DNA of 64,000 bases from Methylomonas sp. UP202 (GTDB lineage: Bacteria > Pseudomonadota > Gammaproteobacteria > Methylococcales > Methylomonadaceae): assembly GCF_029910655.1 (NCBI RefSeq), contig NZ_CP123897.1, positions 5,259,547 through 5,323,546 on the forward strand, written 5' to 3'. The position numbers and the translations under genes were made by a program. The stretch's first letter is position 1, and every line of letters begins with the position of its first letter. The notes under the pieces were generated by a model. It was not told the origin of the DNA. It did no database searches and worked only from the letters and a program-made list of their open reading frames with translations. Below are positions 1 to 8,094 of the stretch, one piece after another.

Positions 1-148
1 AGGCATAAGCTTATCACCGTAGCGAAGCCGGAAACAACGCGGTAGGTTCGTACTGGTTGGTATTGCGTAGCCTTGATGCAGTGTTAGCGGAACCGAGGGT
101 GTCGGCGGTTCTGTCACGAGACTAACATCGGCGAGTTGTGGGGGATAG
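1..148 (-). repeat. Dispersed repeat family A, copy 1 (may continue off the window)
   Basis: The reverse complement of this segment matches about 41080-41225. Positions 2-43 match 41184-41225 over 42 identical bases (shared core CCGGCTTCGCTACGGTGATA), and weaker similarity extends to about 148. No reading frame runs through it, so it is a non-coding dispersed element of unknown nature. Confidence 0.75.
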
Positions 149-406
149 CCGATTTCATCAAGGCTTGTTACGGCCTTTGCGATAAGTTGTTTGTCCCATA
201 TTAGACTATTCCTTTAACAGGAAATGAGTTTTCGCTAAATATTATTGATATAAAGCGATAATTAGAAATCAGCCAGGATATGCTAAATGCAATAAAAAAC
301 TTACTTCGGAGTCGTTCGATAATTAAATCGGAAAATTTGTCCAGAAAGCTCTTCATGGTTGTATTAAATGGGATTTGAGAGTTTAGCCAACGTCATGTGG
401 AAGAAA
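149..406. other. AT-rich non-coding stretch
   Basis: No convincing reading frame, RNA or terminator is seen here. It separates dispersed repeat A from the REP-like element at 407-516 and is more AT-rich than the flanks. Confidence 0.5.
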
Positions 407-516
407 GGCCGTAAGGCGTAATTGTAGGGCGTCAATAGGCGAAGCCGTATTGCGCCACATGTTGGCTTTTAATCATTCGGCGCATTACGCTATCGCTAAT
501 GCGCCCTACGCGGGCT
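407..516 (-). repeat. REP-like twin-hairpin element, copy 1
   Basis: It contains two imperfect hairpins: GGCGCATTA/TAATGCGCC near 479-506 and GGCGCAATA/TATTGACGCC near 428-457. The same ~110-bp unit recurs in the opposite orientation at 10470-10575 and 32214-32328. It abuts the putative attC start of the leftmost cassette at 518-524, as if it had inserted into or replaced that site. Confidence 0.75.
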
Positions 517-518
517 GG

Positions 519-920
519 TTAGCGATTATTGATCGGGAAAACAACACTGACATTCTTATATACCTCCTCTAGCTGACCGGCTTCCAAACCAAGAATGGCA
601 TAAAGCCTAAAATCACCGGACTGACCGACCATTTCAATTTTCATAGTAATGTGGCCTAATGATGTGCTTGTAGCCGAAAGACTAAGTTCACCGTCAAGCG
701 CTGACCATACTTTCTCCCCTTTCCATCCTTTCCATGATTCAGCCATTTCTCGGAATAAGAGGGTAGGTGGACCCGAAAAATATGTAGTTGAATGAACCTC
801 TCCAACAAATGGCGCTCCAGTAAGCGATGCAACAAATTCGATTGCGTCGCTTGTGCGCCTCGACAACCGAAAGCTGAGGGTCGTGGAATCGTCACATGAC
901 TTAATTGAAACTGTGTCCAT
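519..920 (-). CDS. Hypothetical cassette protein, DUF6228-like
   Basis: This 133-residue protein has no signal peptide or membrane segment. The ATG at 920 is preferred over an upstream alternative because it follows the putative attC site directly. The central part, with the pattern WKGWKGEK followed by an alternating beta-rich stretch (GELSLSATSTSLGHITMKIE) and a C-terminal EAGQLEE, recalls the DUF6228 family, some of whose members sit near polymorphic toxins; that link is from memory and tentative. The TAA stop lies inside a GTTAGCG-like motif at 518-524, the same arrangement as in the next two genes, which supports it being a gene cassette. Its role is unknown. Confidence 0.6.
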   Translation of the reverse strand: MDTVSIKSCDDSTTLSFRLSRRTSDAIEFVASLTGAPFVGEVHSTTYFSGPPTLLFREMAESWKGWKGEKVWSALDGELSLSATSTSLGHITMKIEMVGQSGDFRLYAILGLEAGQLEEVYKNVSVVFPINNR

Positions 921-927
921 GCTGATA

Positions 928-1013
928 GCTAGCGCCACAATTCACCAGAGGCAAAAACATAGCGAGGAACGAGCGGCGCTTTTTCCCGTCCGAGTGAAAT
1001 TGACTTGTTATGC
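928..1013 (-). other. attC-like recombination site between cassettes
   Basis: Read on the minus strand it begins GCATAAC (1007-1013) and ends in a degenerate core near GGCGCTAGC (928-936). The GCATAAC end is the exact complement of GTTATGC, which begins the same cassette at 1381-1387, as expected for an attC formed when a cassette circularises. The intervening ~70 bases hold imperfect inverted repeats. The left core is degenerate, so the site may be weak. Confidence 0.6.
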
Positions 1014-1370
1014 TTGTTTCCATATTTTGTTTGTCATTTCATTATATTCCCTAATAAATTCATCATCTAAATTTTCTGGATTACAAAATATCAACTCAGG
1101 CAACTGATCTTTTCTCAATATACTCTCGTGAGGTTCATAGCAATCTTTGTCTGTAGGATTGTTTGTTTCCCTCTGACAAGGTCGAAATAGCGCCGCACAA
1201 CCACCATGCAAAAACGTTACACCATTATTAATTGCCGCCACAGCATCCTCAAAACTGCCATAAGATTTTCCTGATAAGTCTGCCGTACCGCCGGGTGGCG
1301 TCCAACAGAAACAATACTGTTCAGGGCAAAAGTCAAATTTAGGCTTTTCGTTTACATCCCATTTCTTCAT
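1008..1370 (-). CDS. Hypothetical cysteine-rich cassette protein
   Basis: This 120-residue soluble protein matches no family I recognise. It is rich in cysteine (an early FCPEQYCFCW cluster, then GGC, PC, DC and FC), so metal binding or disulfides are possible. There is no signal peptide, and disulfides would need an oxidising compartment. The start is ATG at 1370, a few bases after the end of the attC site at 1381-1452. The stop codon lies inside the GCATAAC box of its own attC. The DNA is AT-rich compared with the efflux operon to the right, which points to a mobile cassette. Confidence 0.6.
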   Translation of the reverse strand: MKKWDVNEKPKFDFCPEQYCFCWTPPGGTADLSGKSYGSFEDAVAAINNGVTFLHGGCAALFRPCQRETNNPTDKDCYEPHESILRKDQLPELIFCNPENLDDEFIREYNEMTNKIWKQA

Positions 1371-1380
1371 TATTTTTCGA

Positions 1381-1452
1381 GCATAACGTTAAAGCTGTGC
1401 ACTGCAAACGAAGCGCAGCGTAGTTTGCATCCGAACGAGCGCCTTGTTAGCC
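1381..1452 (-). other. attC-like recombination site between cassettes
   Basis: On the minus strand it runs from GGCTAAC (1446-1452) to GTTATGC (1381-1387) over 72 bases, with an imperfect central palindrome (GCAAAC...GTTTGC, 1404-1428). The GGCTAAC box complements the GTTAGCC that precedes the 1447-2274 gene at 2291-2297, as required for the two ends of one integron cassette. Size, core boxes and internal symmetry all fit attC sites. Confidence 0.8.
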
Positions 1453-2274
1453 ATTAGCCTGATGCCGCAATAAAGACTCTATGAGCGCACCACTTCTTAA
1501 TGACTTATTAAATAGCTCATTTGATAAATTATCTATATATTCTTTATGCTCAATGGACTTCTCGTGTTCTTCAATTAGACTGACCATAAATTCCTCCTCT
1601 GTTCCTTCGCACTCTTTGGGCACAATAATGTATTGTGTAAAGTTCATGGCTCTATTGAAGTTCATAGAGGTATCGGACAATATACTTCTACACCTGTCAA
1701 TAATTACCATTTCTTCTTCGACTAGCTCTTTGGGAAGGATTGGCATATTCAAGGCCAAACATTCCGCATATTTATTGAAAGCAGAGGTCGCGGATTTTTT
1801 ATAGTGAGGCCAGTGATCCTGGTGTATTTTTCGATAGACTTCGTAGTCTGATAACTCTTCCTGTTCTCTATCATCAATTTGAAATTTGAAGTAATTTGCT
1901 GCTTCCTCTACCCATATATTAGTGATATCTGTTAATTCCTTAATCTTCTTGATGGTTAAATAATGGTTCTGGTTTAGAAGAAGAATGCTATCGACTTTCT
2001 TCTCTAGAAATCTTGATTGCTGACTGCCCAGAACCTCTAACTGTGATTTGAAATGAGCTACTTCAATCTGAAGTTCTTTATTTAGCTCATTTTTCTTATG
2101 TTCAAGCTGCCCCAATAGCTGGTTGTTTTTCTCCGCCAAATCGATTGCGTATTTCGCGTCAATTTTCTTAAAAAACCACGACTGCCCAAATTTAGCGACA
2201 ACCGCCAACGTCAATCCCGAGCCCACTAAGGCTGAAAATATCGATTTTAAAAACTCCCATGTTTCGGGATTCAT
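1447..2274 (-). CDS. Membrane-anchored coiled-coil cassette protein
   Basis: This 275-residue protein has one N-terminal membrane helix (about residues 10-28, SIFSALVGSGLTLAVVAKFG), followed by a charged coiled-coil stretch (about 45-95, rich in E, K, Q and L) and a helical C-terminal domain. It probably sits in the inner membrane with a cytoplasmic body. Proteins of this layout occur often in defence islands and integron cassettes, but I recognise no named family. The gene lies between a GTTAGCC cassette boundary (2291-2297) and an attC (1381-1452) whose box contains its stop codon. It is AT-rich and looks acquired. Confidence 0.7.
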   Translation of the reverse strand: MNPETWEFLKSIFSALVGSGLTLAVVAKFGQSWFFKKIDAKYAIDLAEKNNQLLGQLEHKKNELNKELQIEVAHFKSQLEVLGSQQSRFLEKKVDSILLLNQNHYLTIKKIKELTDITNIWVEEAANYFKFQIDDREQEELSDYEVYRKIHQDHWPHYKKSATSAFNKYAECLALNMPILPKELVEEEMVIIDRCRSILSDTSMNFNRAMNFTQYIIVPKECEGTEEEFMVSLIEEHEKSIEHKEYIDNLSNELFNKSLRSGALIESLLRHQANG

Positions 2275-2290
2275 AGATTCTCCATTAGAT

Positions 2291-2297
2291 GGCTAAC
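2291..2297 (-). other. Cassette boundary core (GTTAGCC)
   Basis: On the minus strand GTTAGCC occurs 17 bases upstream of the 275-residue cassette gene. It is the exact complement of the GGCTAAC box of that gene's attC at 1446-1452, and it marks the probable upstream edge of the cassette. No complete attC stem is evident to its right, so the array appears to end or to have decayed here. Confidence 0.55.
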
Positions 2298-2435
2298 TAG
2301 TTATTAGATAGTTTCCGTATATCATCGGAGCCAAGTAGATAGAGTAGGTCTACATCAAGTTGCCGCCATTGAATCAGATTGAACGGTAGGCTGCAATCGC
2401 GGGTAGTGCCGGTTCGTAGTGTAGCGCACCCCAAC

Positions 2436-5400
2436 TCACCTCTCCCCCAACAACGCATAACACGCCGGGGTCAAAATCAAGCTGGCGGCCATACCGATCA
2501 GCAGGCCGGCGGAGAGCGACAAGGTCATTGGGATCAGGAATTGCGCTTGCGGGCTGGTTTCCAGCAGGGTGGGCAGGAAGCCGGCGAAGTTGGTCAGGAA
2601 GGCCAGTAGGATGGGCCGGAAGCGGGAGCAGCAGGCTTCTGCGATCAACACGTCCACCGGCCGCTGGTCGCCGTCGTGCTGGCGCAGATAGTCCAGCAAC
2701 ACCAGGCTGTCGTTAACGACCACGCCGCTGGCGGCAATCATGCCGACCAACGATTCCATCGACAGCGGCAGGCCGGCCGCCCAGTGGGCCAACACCGCGC
2801 CGCACCAGGCCACCGGCGCGGCCAGCAGAAAGATCAGCGGTTTGGCGTAGGAGCGAAACGGCACCGCGATCAATGCGTAAATCACCAACAGCGCGATCAG
2901 CGTGTTTTTGCCGAATGCGGCCAGCAGCTCTTTCTGCTCTTGGCGTTGCTGGCCGATTTTAACGTTCAGGCCGGGAAAGCGGCTTTCCAGCGTTGGGAAG
3001 ACGTCGCGTTCCAGCACCGCGTAGACTTCGTTGGCGTCGGCCACGGTCGGATCGACCCTGGCCTGGACTTTCAGTACTCGTTGCCGGTCCTCGCGAATGA
3101 TGCGGGCGTAGCCTTGCAGCACTTCGACGTCGGCCAAGCTCGCCAGCGGCGCGCTGGCGCCGTTGGGCAGCCGCACCGGTTGGGCTTGCAGTTGCTCCAG
3201 CGAGCGGCGCTCGCGCAGCGGAAAACGCACCATCACCTTGACTTCCTTGCGGCCGCGCATGAAGCGATGCACTTCCTCGCCGTAATAGCCGTTGCGGACC
3301 TGTTCGGCCAGTTGTTCCAGGCGCATGCCCAGCCGTTCGGCCTCGGGCTTCAGGGTTAAATGAATTTCCGGCTTGCCGGGCTCGCCGGAATCGATTACGT
3401 CGTACGCGCCGCGAAAGCCTTTGATTTGTTGCTTGAGTTGTTCGACCGCCGGGCCGAGTTGGGCCGGATTGTCGGCGCCGACCGTCAGTTCCAGGTCGTA
3501 AGGTTCGTCGCCTTCCTTGAAAATGAAATCCACCTGGCCGATTTGAATCTCGCCGATGCGCTTGCGCCAGTCGCGGATGAAATCCTCGACCTTGATGCGT
3601 TGGCGGCCCGCCGCCGACAATTCCAGCCACAGTCCGCCGCCGTGTTCCCAGACGATGGTTTCGACGCCGACAATGACGCTATGCTCCGGATCGTGGTCGC
3701 GCTTGCCGGCGCCGGGCGGCACGCCGTCCAGTTCGTCGCGCAATTCAAACAAGGCGTTTTCGACGCGGGTGGCCAGGGCTTGCGCCTCGCTATACGGCGC
3801 GCTTTGCGGCAGCCGGATCGAGACCCAAAAGCTGTCCTTGGACACGTCAGGATTGATCGATTGACGGACCCGGTCGCTGGCGACCAAACCCCAGCAAATA
3901 ATCAGCAGGGCCGCGAACAGCGCGACGGTCAGATAGCGCCAGCGCAAGGCCGCCGCCAGTAGCGGCCGGTACACCCGCTCGACCAAACGGTCCAGGCCGC
4001 CGTTCAGCCGCGCGCGCAGCCGGTGCAAGGCGTTGCCCGAGGCCGGCGCTTGTACCGGCGCGACCAGATGCGAGGGCAGGATCAGCAGCGCCTCGATCAG
4101 CGAAAACACCAGCGTCAGGATCATGATCAGACAGATCGGCCGCATCATTTGCCCGGCCCAACCCGGCAAATACAAGCCCGGCAGAAACGCGACCAACACG
4201 ATCAACACCGACAGGGTCACCGGCAGCGCCACCGCGCGCACGCCGTTGACGGCGGCTTGCAGCGGGGTTTCGCCGCCTTCGATCTGGCGGCTGTGCACGC
4301 TTTCGCCGATGATGATCGCATCGTCGACCAACACGCCCATCGCCAGCAAAAAACCGAACAAGGACAGCATGTTCAGCGAAATATCCAGCGCCGGCATCAG
4401 CCAGAACGCGCCCAGTACCGACGTGAAAATGCCAACGCCGGCCCACAAGGCTACCCGCACCCGTAGGAACAGCGTCAACACCAAACACACCAGCAAAAAG
4501 CCGCTCAGGCCGTCTTCGAGCAAGGTGCCGATGCGCTCGTCGTAGGCCTGGGAATCGTCCCACCAGCTAATCAGCCGCAAACCTTCCGGCAGCCCGGCGC
4601 GGATGGCCTCTATTTCGGCCTTGACCTTGCGCGCCACCGCCACGCTGTCGCGCTCGGTGTGGATTTCCCAGCCCTGCGCGGTTTCGCCGTTGTGGCGCCA
4701 GTCGTACAAGCGTTCCTCCAGGCCGTCGCGGATCGTGGCGATTTGGTCCAGCCGCAGCCGGTTGCCGTCAGGCAGGGTCTTGACGATCAGCGCGCCGACC
4801 GCGTCGGCATCCTTGGCCCGACCAGCCACCCGCAACAACAATTCGCCGTCCGGATTGCGGATCAGGCCGCCGGGCAGGTCGACCGACGCCGCCCGCACCG
4901 CTTGGGTGACTTCGTCCAGCGTCAATTGATATTTGCGCATTTGTTCCGGCGCGACTTCGATGCCGATTTCGTAAGCCCGTTCGCCGTAATTGCGCACCCG
5001 GCTGACGCCGGGGATGGTCGACAGCTGTTGCTGAATCCGGTCGCCGAACTGTTGCAATTTGAAGGCATCGGTGTCGCCGTGCAGCGCCACCCAGATCACG
5101 CCGTCGTCGTCCTTGCGGTCGGCCGGCAGTACGTCGATTTTTTCCAGTTGCTTGGGCAGACGCGGAATGGCTTGCACCCTGGCGCGCAACAAGGCCATCA
5201 TTTGTTCGCGATCCCGGTCGGGGCGGATTTCGACCGACACCAGACAGGTATCGCCCTGGATTTCGCCGTGCAAATGCTTGATACCGGGCAAGTCCTGAAT
5301 CGCTTCCTCGATCGGGATACACACCGATTCCTCGACTTCGGACGGTCCCGCGCCGGGGAAGGTGGTGGCGATCTCGATCTGATGCGGACTGAAGCGCGGA

Positions 5401-5540
5401 AACACTTCCTTGTCGACGTCCAGCATGCCGATCACCCCGCCGGCCAGAATCAGCAGCATCAGCAGATTGGCCGCGACCGGGTTGCCGGCAAACCAGGCCA
5501 AGACCCCGCCCCGGCGGGCCGCGCCGTGCGAGCGGCTCAT
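2436..5540 (-). CDS. RND-family efflux pump, inner-membrane permease
   Basis: This 1034-residue AcrB/MexB-type transporter has the normal family length. It should form a trimer in the inner membrane and use the proton gradient to expel substrates through the adaptor and outer-membrane factor encoded upstream. The N-terminal helix (about 12-40) is followed by a large periplasmic porter loop, a block of helices with the proton-relay pair in GVLVDDAIII, a second porter loop (about 560-830) and the C-terminal helices. Its ATG overlaps the adaptor stop by 4 bases (ATGA), so the two are translationally coupled. The substrate cannot be read from sequence. Acidic relay residues are present, and I see no metal-efflux signature. 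Confidence 0.93.
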   Translation of the reverse strand: MSRSHGAARRGGVLAWFAGNPVAANLLMLLILAGGVIGMLDVDKEVFPRFSPHQIEIATTFPGAGPSEVEESVCIPIEEAIQDLPGIKHLHGEIQGDTCLVSVEIRPDRDREQMMALLRARVQAIPRLPKQLEKIDVLPADRKDDDGVIWVALHGDTDAFKLQQFGDRIQQQLSTIPGVSRVRNYGERAYEIGIEVAPEQMRKYQLTLDEVTQAVRAASVDLPGGLIRNPDGELLLRVAGRAKDADAVGALIVKTLPDGNRLRLDQIATIRDGLEERLYDWRHNGETAQGWEIHTERDSVAVARKVKAEIEAIRAGLPEGLRLISWWDDSQAYDERIGTLLEDGLSGFLLVCLVLTLFLRVRVALWAGVGIFTSVLGAFWLMPALDISLNMLSLFGFLLAMGVLVDDAIIIGESVHSRQIEGGETPLQAAVNGVRAVALPVTLSVLIVLVAFLPGLYLPGWAGQMMRPICLIMILTLVFSLIEALLILPSHLVAPVQAPASGNALHRLRARLNGGLDRLVERVYRPLLAAALRWRYLTVALFAALLIICWGLVASDRVRQSINPDVSKDSFWVSIRLPQSAPYSEAQALATRVENALFELRDELDGVPPGAGKRDHDPEHSVIVGVETIVWEHGGGLWLELSAAGRQRIKVEDFIRDWRKRIGEIQIGQVDFIFKEGDEPYDLELTVGADNPAQLGPAVEQLKQQIKGFRGAYDVIDSGEPGKPEIHLTLKPEAERLGMRLEQLAEQVRNGYYGEEVHRFMRGRKEVKVMVRFPLRERRSLEQLQAQPVRLPNGASAPLASLADVEVLQGYARIIREDRQRVLKVQARVDPTVADANEVYAVLERDVFPTLESRFPGLNVKIGQQRQEQKELLAAFGKNTLIALLVIYALIAVPFRSYAKPLIFLLAAPVAWCGAVLAHWAAGLPLSMESLVGMIAASGVVVNDSLVLLDYLRQHDGDQRPVDVLIAEACCSRFRPILLAFLTNFAGFLPTLLETSPQAQFLIPMTLSLSAGLLIGMAASLILTPACYALLGER

Positions 5541-6703
5541 GGCCGTTCTGCCGAGACTTCGACCCGCATGCCGGCCACCGGCATCGGCATGTCCGAAACC
5601 ACGATGCGCTCGCCGGCGTTCAGGCCGGATTTGACGATGACCCGGCCGGGCTCGCCGCGCAGAAGCTCCACGTCGCGGAAGGTCAGGCGTTGTTCGGCAT
5701 CGACCAGCTTGACTTGGCCCAGATTGTTCAAGGCATTGCGCGGCAAGGCGTACAGTCCGGCTCGAGCCACCCCTTCGATCTCGGCTTGCACGAACAAGCC
5801 GCTCAATAGCGGCGCTCCGCCGTCGCGGCTGTTATCGGGTTGTTCGACCTGCGCGACTAGAAACAATTGGCCGCTGCTGCTGTCCAGCTCGGCTTCGCCG
5901 CGAACGATGCGCCCCCGCCAGGTTTGCGGATGGCCGGCCACCTCGGCGCTCAAGGTCACCGCCGGCCATTGCGCGGCCCGGCCGGATTGACCCAGCGGCA
6001 AATCCAGAAACGCCAGTTCGTTGATGCCGACCGGTAGCCGGATTTCGGCGATGTCGTTGGCGTAAATTCGGGCAATCGTCGCGCCGGCCGGCAGAAATTG
6101 GCCGCGGCCGACTTGCTTGTTCAGCACCCGGCCGGAAAACGGCGCGCGGATTTCGCAGCGGCTACGGTCCAGCTTGGCCTTGGCCAGGTCGGCTTCGGCG
6201 GCTTGCAATTTGGCCTCGGCTTCGGCCAGCTGCGGTTTGCGCAAGGCCAGATCGCTGGCTTCGCCCTCACCCAGCGCCTGCCATTCGCTGCGGGCTTGCT
6301 CGGCCTGGGCGCGTTCGTTGATCAACACCCGTTTGGCTTCGGCGATCTTGGCCTGGGTCGCGACGATGGCGTAATCGTAGTCGCGCGGATCGATGCTCGC
6401 CAGCAGCTCGTCGGCCTTGAAGAAGCCGCCGGACACCAGGGCCGGGTGCATCTTCTCCACCTTGCCGGCGACTTGGGCGATCAAGTCGATGGCCTCGCGC
6501 GGCGCGACCACGCCTTGCGAATGCACTTTCAATTTCAAGGTTTGCGGCTCGGCTTTGATGACCTCGACGCGCGGTACCGGCGGCTCGGCCGGGGCCGGCA
6601 GACTGCCGGGTCGCAACGCGATCATCGCCCAGGCCGCGCCGACCGCGGCGGTCAGCACCACGGCCGGCAAAATCAGTGGTAACCATCGGGATTTTTCGTT
6701 CAC
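5537..6703 (-). CDS. RND efflux periplasmic adaptor (HlyD/AcrA type)
   Basis: This 388-residue membrane fusion protein bridges the RND permease to the outer-membrane factor. One N-terminal membrane anchor (about 9-30) precedes a lipoyl/barrel-sandwich half (EVIKAEPQTLKLKVHSQGVV), a helical hairpin with repeated ALGEGEAS/AEAEAKLQAAEADLAKAKLD patterns (about 110-175), the second lipoyl half (IRAPFSGRVLNKQVGRGQF) and C-terminal beta domains. The start is GTG at 6703, which overlaps the preceding gene's TGA by 4 bases (GTGA). With the 4-base overlap at its other end this is a tightly coupled tripartite operon. Confidence 0.92.
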   Translation of the reverse strand: MNEKSRWLPLILPAVVLTAAVGAAWAMIALRPGSLPAPAEPPVPRVEVIKAEPQTLKLKVHSQGVVAPREAIDLIAQVAGKVEKMHPALVSGGFFKADELLASIDPRDYDYAIVATQAKIAEAKRVLINERAQAEQARSEWQALGEGEASDLALRKPQLAEAEAKLQAAEADLAKAKLDRSRCEIRAPFSGRVLNKQVGRGQFLPAGATIARIYANDIAEIRLPVGINELAFLDLPLGQSGRAAQWPAVTLSAEVAGHPQTWRGRIVRGEAELDSSSGQLFLVAQVEQPDNSRDGGAPLLSGLFVQAEIEGVARAGLYALPRNALNNLGQVKLVDAEQRLTFRDVELLRGEPGRVIVKSGLNAGERIVVSDMPMPVAGMRVEVSAERP

Positions 6704-8082
6704 ACAGGGCCGCCCAAGGCCAAATACAAGTTAATGCGATTGGTTAATAACTGCCGCCGCACCGCCAGATGCGCGCTTTGCGCATTCAAAGTGCTGCGGT
6801 AGCTGTCCAGCAAGGTCAGAATTTCGATCAAACCTTGCTGATAGGAATATACCGCCAACTTGCGGCTGGCTTCGGTTTGCTCGACCGCCTCGCGCAGCGC
6901 GCGTTCCTGGTCGCGCAGCCTGGCCTCGGCGGCTAGTGCCTGTTCGACTTCGCGAAACGCGTTCAGCGCCACGCTTTGGTATTGCTGGTAGGCGTCGCGG
7001 ACGCGGGCTTCGTTCAGACGGATGTCGGCCTGCAAGCGATCGCCGGTGAACAAGGGTTGGGCCAGACCGGCCGCCAAGTTCCAGGCCGCCGAGCGCGGAT
7101 CGACGATGTCGGCCAGGGCCGGCGTACTGGTGCCGCCGCTGCCGGTCAGCGTCACGCGCGGCAGCAAGGCTTTTTGCGCGCTTTCCAGCCGGGCGTCGGT
7201 GGCCGCCAAGCGCCGAAACGCGGCGGCGATATCCGGGCGGCGTGTCAGTAATTCCGCCGGCAGGCCGACCGCCAAGGCCTGGGGCGTTTCCGGCAAGGCC
7301 CTGCGGCCGGCCAATTCGCCGTCGGGGTAGCGGGCGATCAGACTCTGCAAGCGCTTGGCCAGAATCTGCACGCCGTTAAGCGCGCTGGCCGATTGCGCTT
7401 CGGCGTTGGCCAGATCGGTCAGGGCCAGACGCAAGTCCAAGCCGCGGGTCAGGCCGCGATTGAAGCGGCCGCGAATCAAATCGACGATCACTCTGCGATC
7501 CTTAACCGACTGGGCGGCGACTTCGGCTTGCCATTGCGCTTCCAGCCATTCGAAGTAGGTCTGGGCGATCGCGGCGGCCAGCGACAGGCGGGCGGCGGCG
7601 TAATCGGCGCCGGTCGCGTCGGCCTCGCGTTCCTGGCCGGTTTGGGCGGCCTTGATGCGGCCCCAGACGTCCAGCTCCCAGCTGGCGCTGAACAGCGCGC
7701 TGAAGGCGCCGGACTCCACCGATTGGCGGCCGTCGGCGTCACCGCGCTGGTAGCCGGGAACGAAGGACAGTTGCGGCCAGCGACCGGAGCCGGCGATCAC
7801 GGCTTGTTCGCGCGCGGCATCGACCCGCGCGGCGGCGGACAGCAGGTCGAAGTTCTCGGCCAGCCCCACCCGGATCAGCGCGTTCAGTTGCTCGTCGCCG
7901 AAACCGGCCAGCCAGCCGGCTACCGGTTCCTGCACGCTCGCCGCTTCTCGCCATTGCGCGGGCACGGCCAAGGTCAACGCGGCCGGATCGCGTTCCGGCG
8001 CGGTTTCGCAAGCGCTTAGCACGCCGGCCAGACTGCCGACCAGCGCCGCACGGCGGACATTGAATTTCGGTATTCGAATCAA
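6700..8082 (-). CDS. Outer-membrane efflux lipoprotein (NodT/OprM type)
   Basis: This 460-residue TolC-family outer-membrane channel completes the tripartite pump. A signal sequence ends in a lipobox (GVLSAC, Cys near residue 25), so it should be a lipoprotein. Two outer-membrane-efflux repeats follow, with typical phrases such as WELDVWGRIKAAQ in the first half and NLAAGLAQPLFTGDRLQADI with AFREVEQALAAE in the second. The most likely start is TTG at 8082; no better ATG exists before the lipobox. It lies 12 bases after the PepSY gene and overlaps the adaptor by 4 bases. Confidence 0.9.
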   Translation of the reverse strand: MIRIPKFNVRRAALVGSLAGVLSACETAPERDPAALTLAVPAQWREAASVQEPVAGWLAGFGDEQLNALIRVGLAENFDLLSAAARVDAAREQAVIAGSGRWPQLSFVPGYQRGDADGRQSVESGAFSALFSASWELDVWGRIKAAQTGQEREADATGADYAAARLSLAAAIAQTYFEWLEAQWQAEVAAQSVKDRRVIVDLIRGRFNRGLTRGLDLRLALTDLANAEAQSASALNGVQILAKRLQSLIARYPDGELAGRRALPETPQALAVGLPAELLTRRPDIAAAFRRLAATDARLESAQKALLPRVTLTGSGGTSTPALADIVDPRSAAWNLAAGLAQPLFTGDRLQADIRLNEARVRDAYQQYQSVALNAFREVEQALAAEARLRDQERALREAVEQTEASRKLAVYSYQQGLIEILTLLDSYRSTLNAQSAHLAVRRQLLTNRINLYLALGGPV

Positions 8083-8094
8083 GCGATGAGCGAT

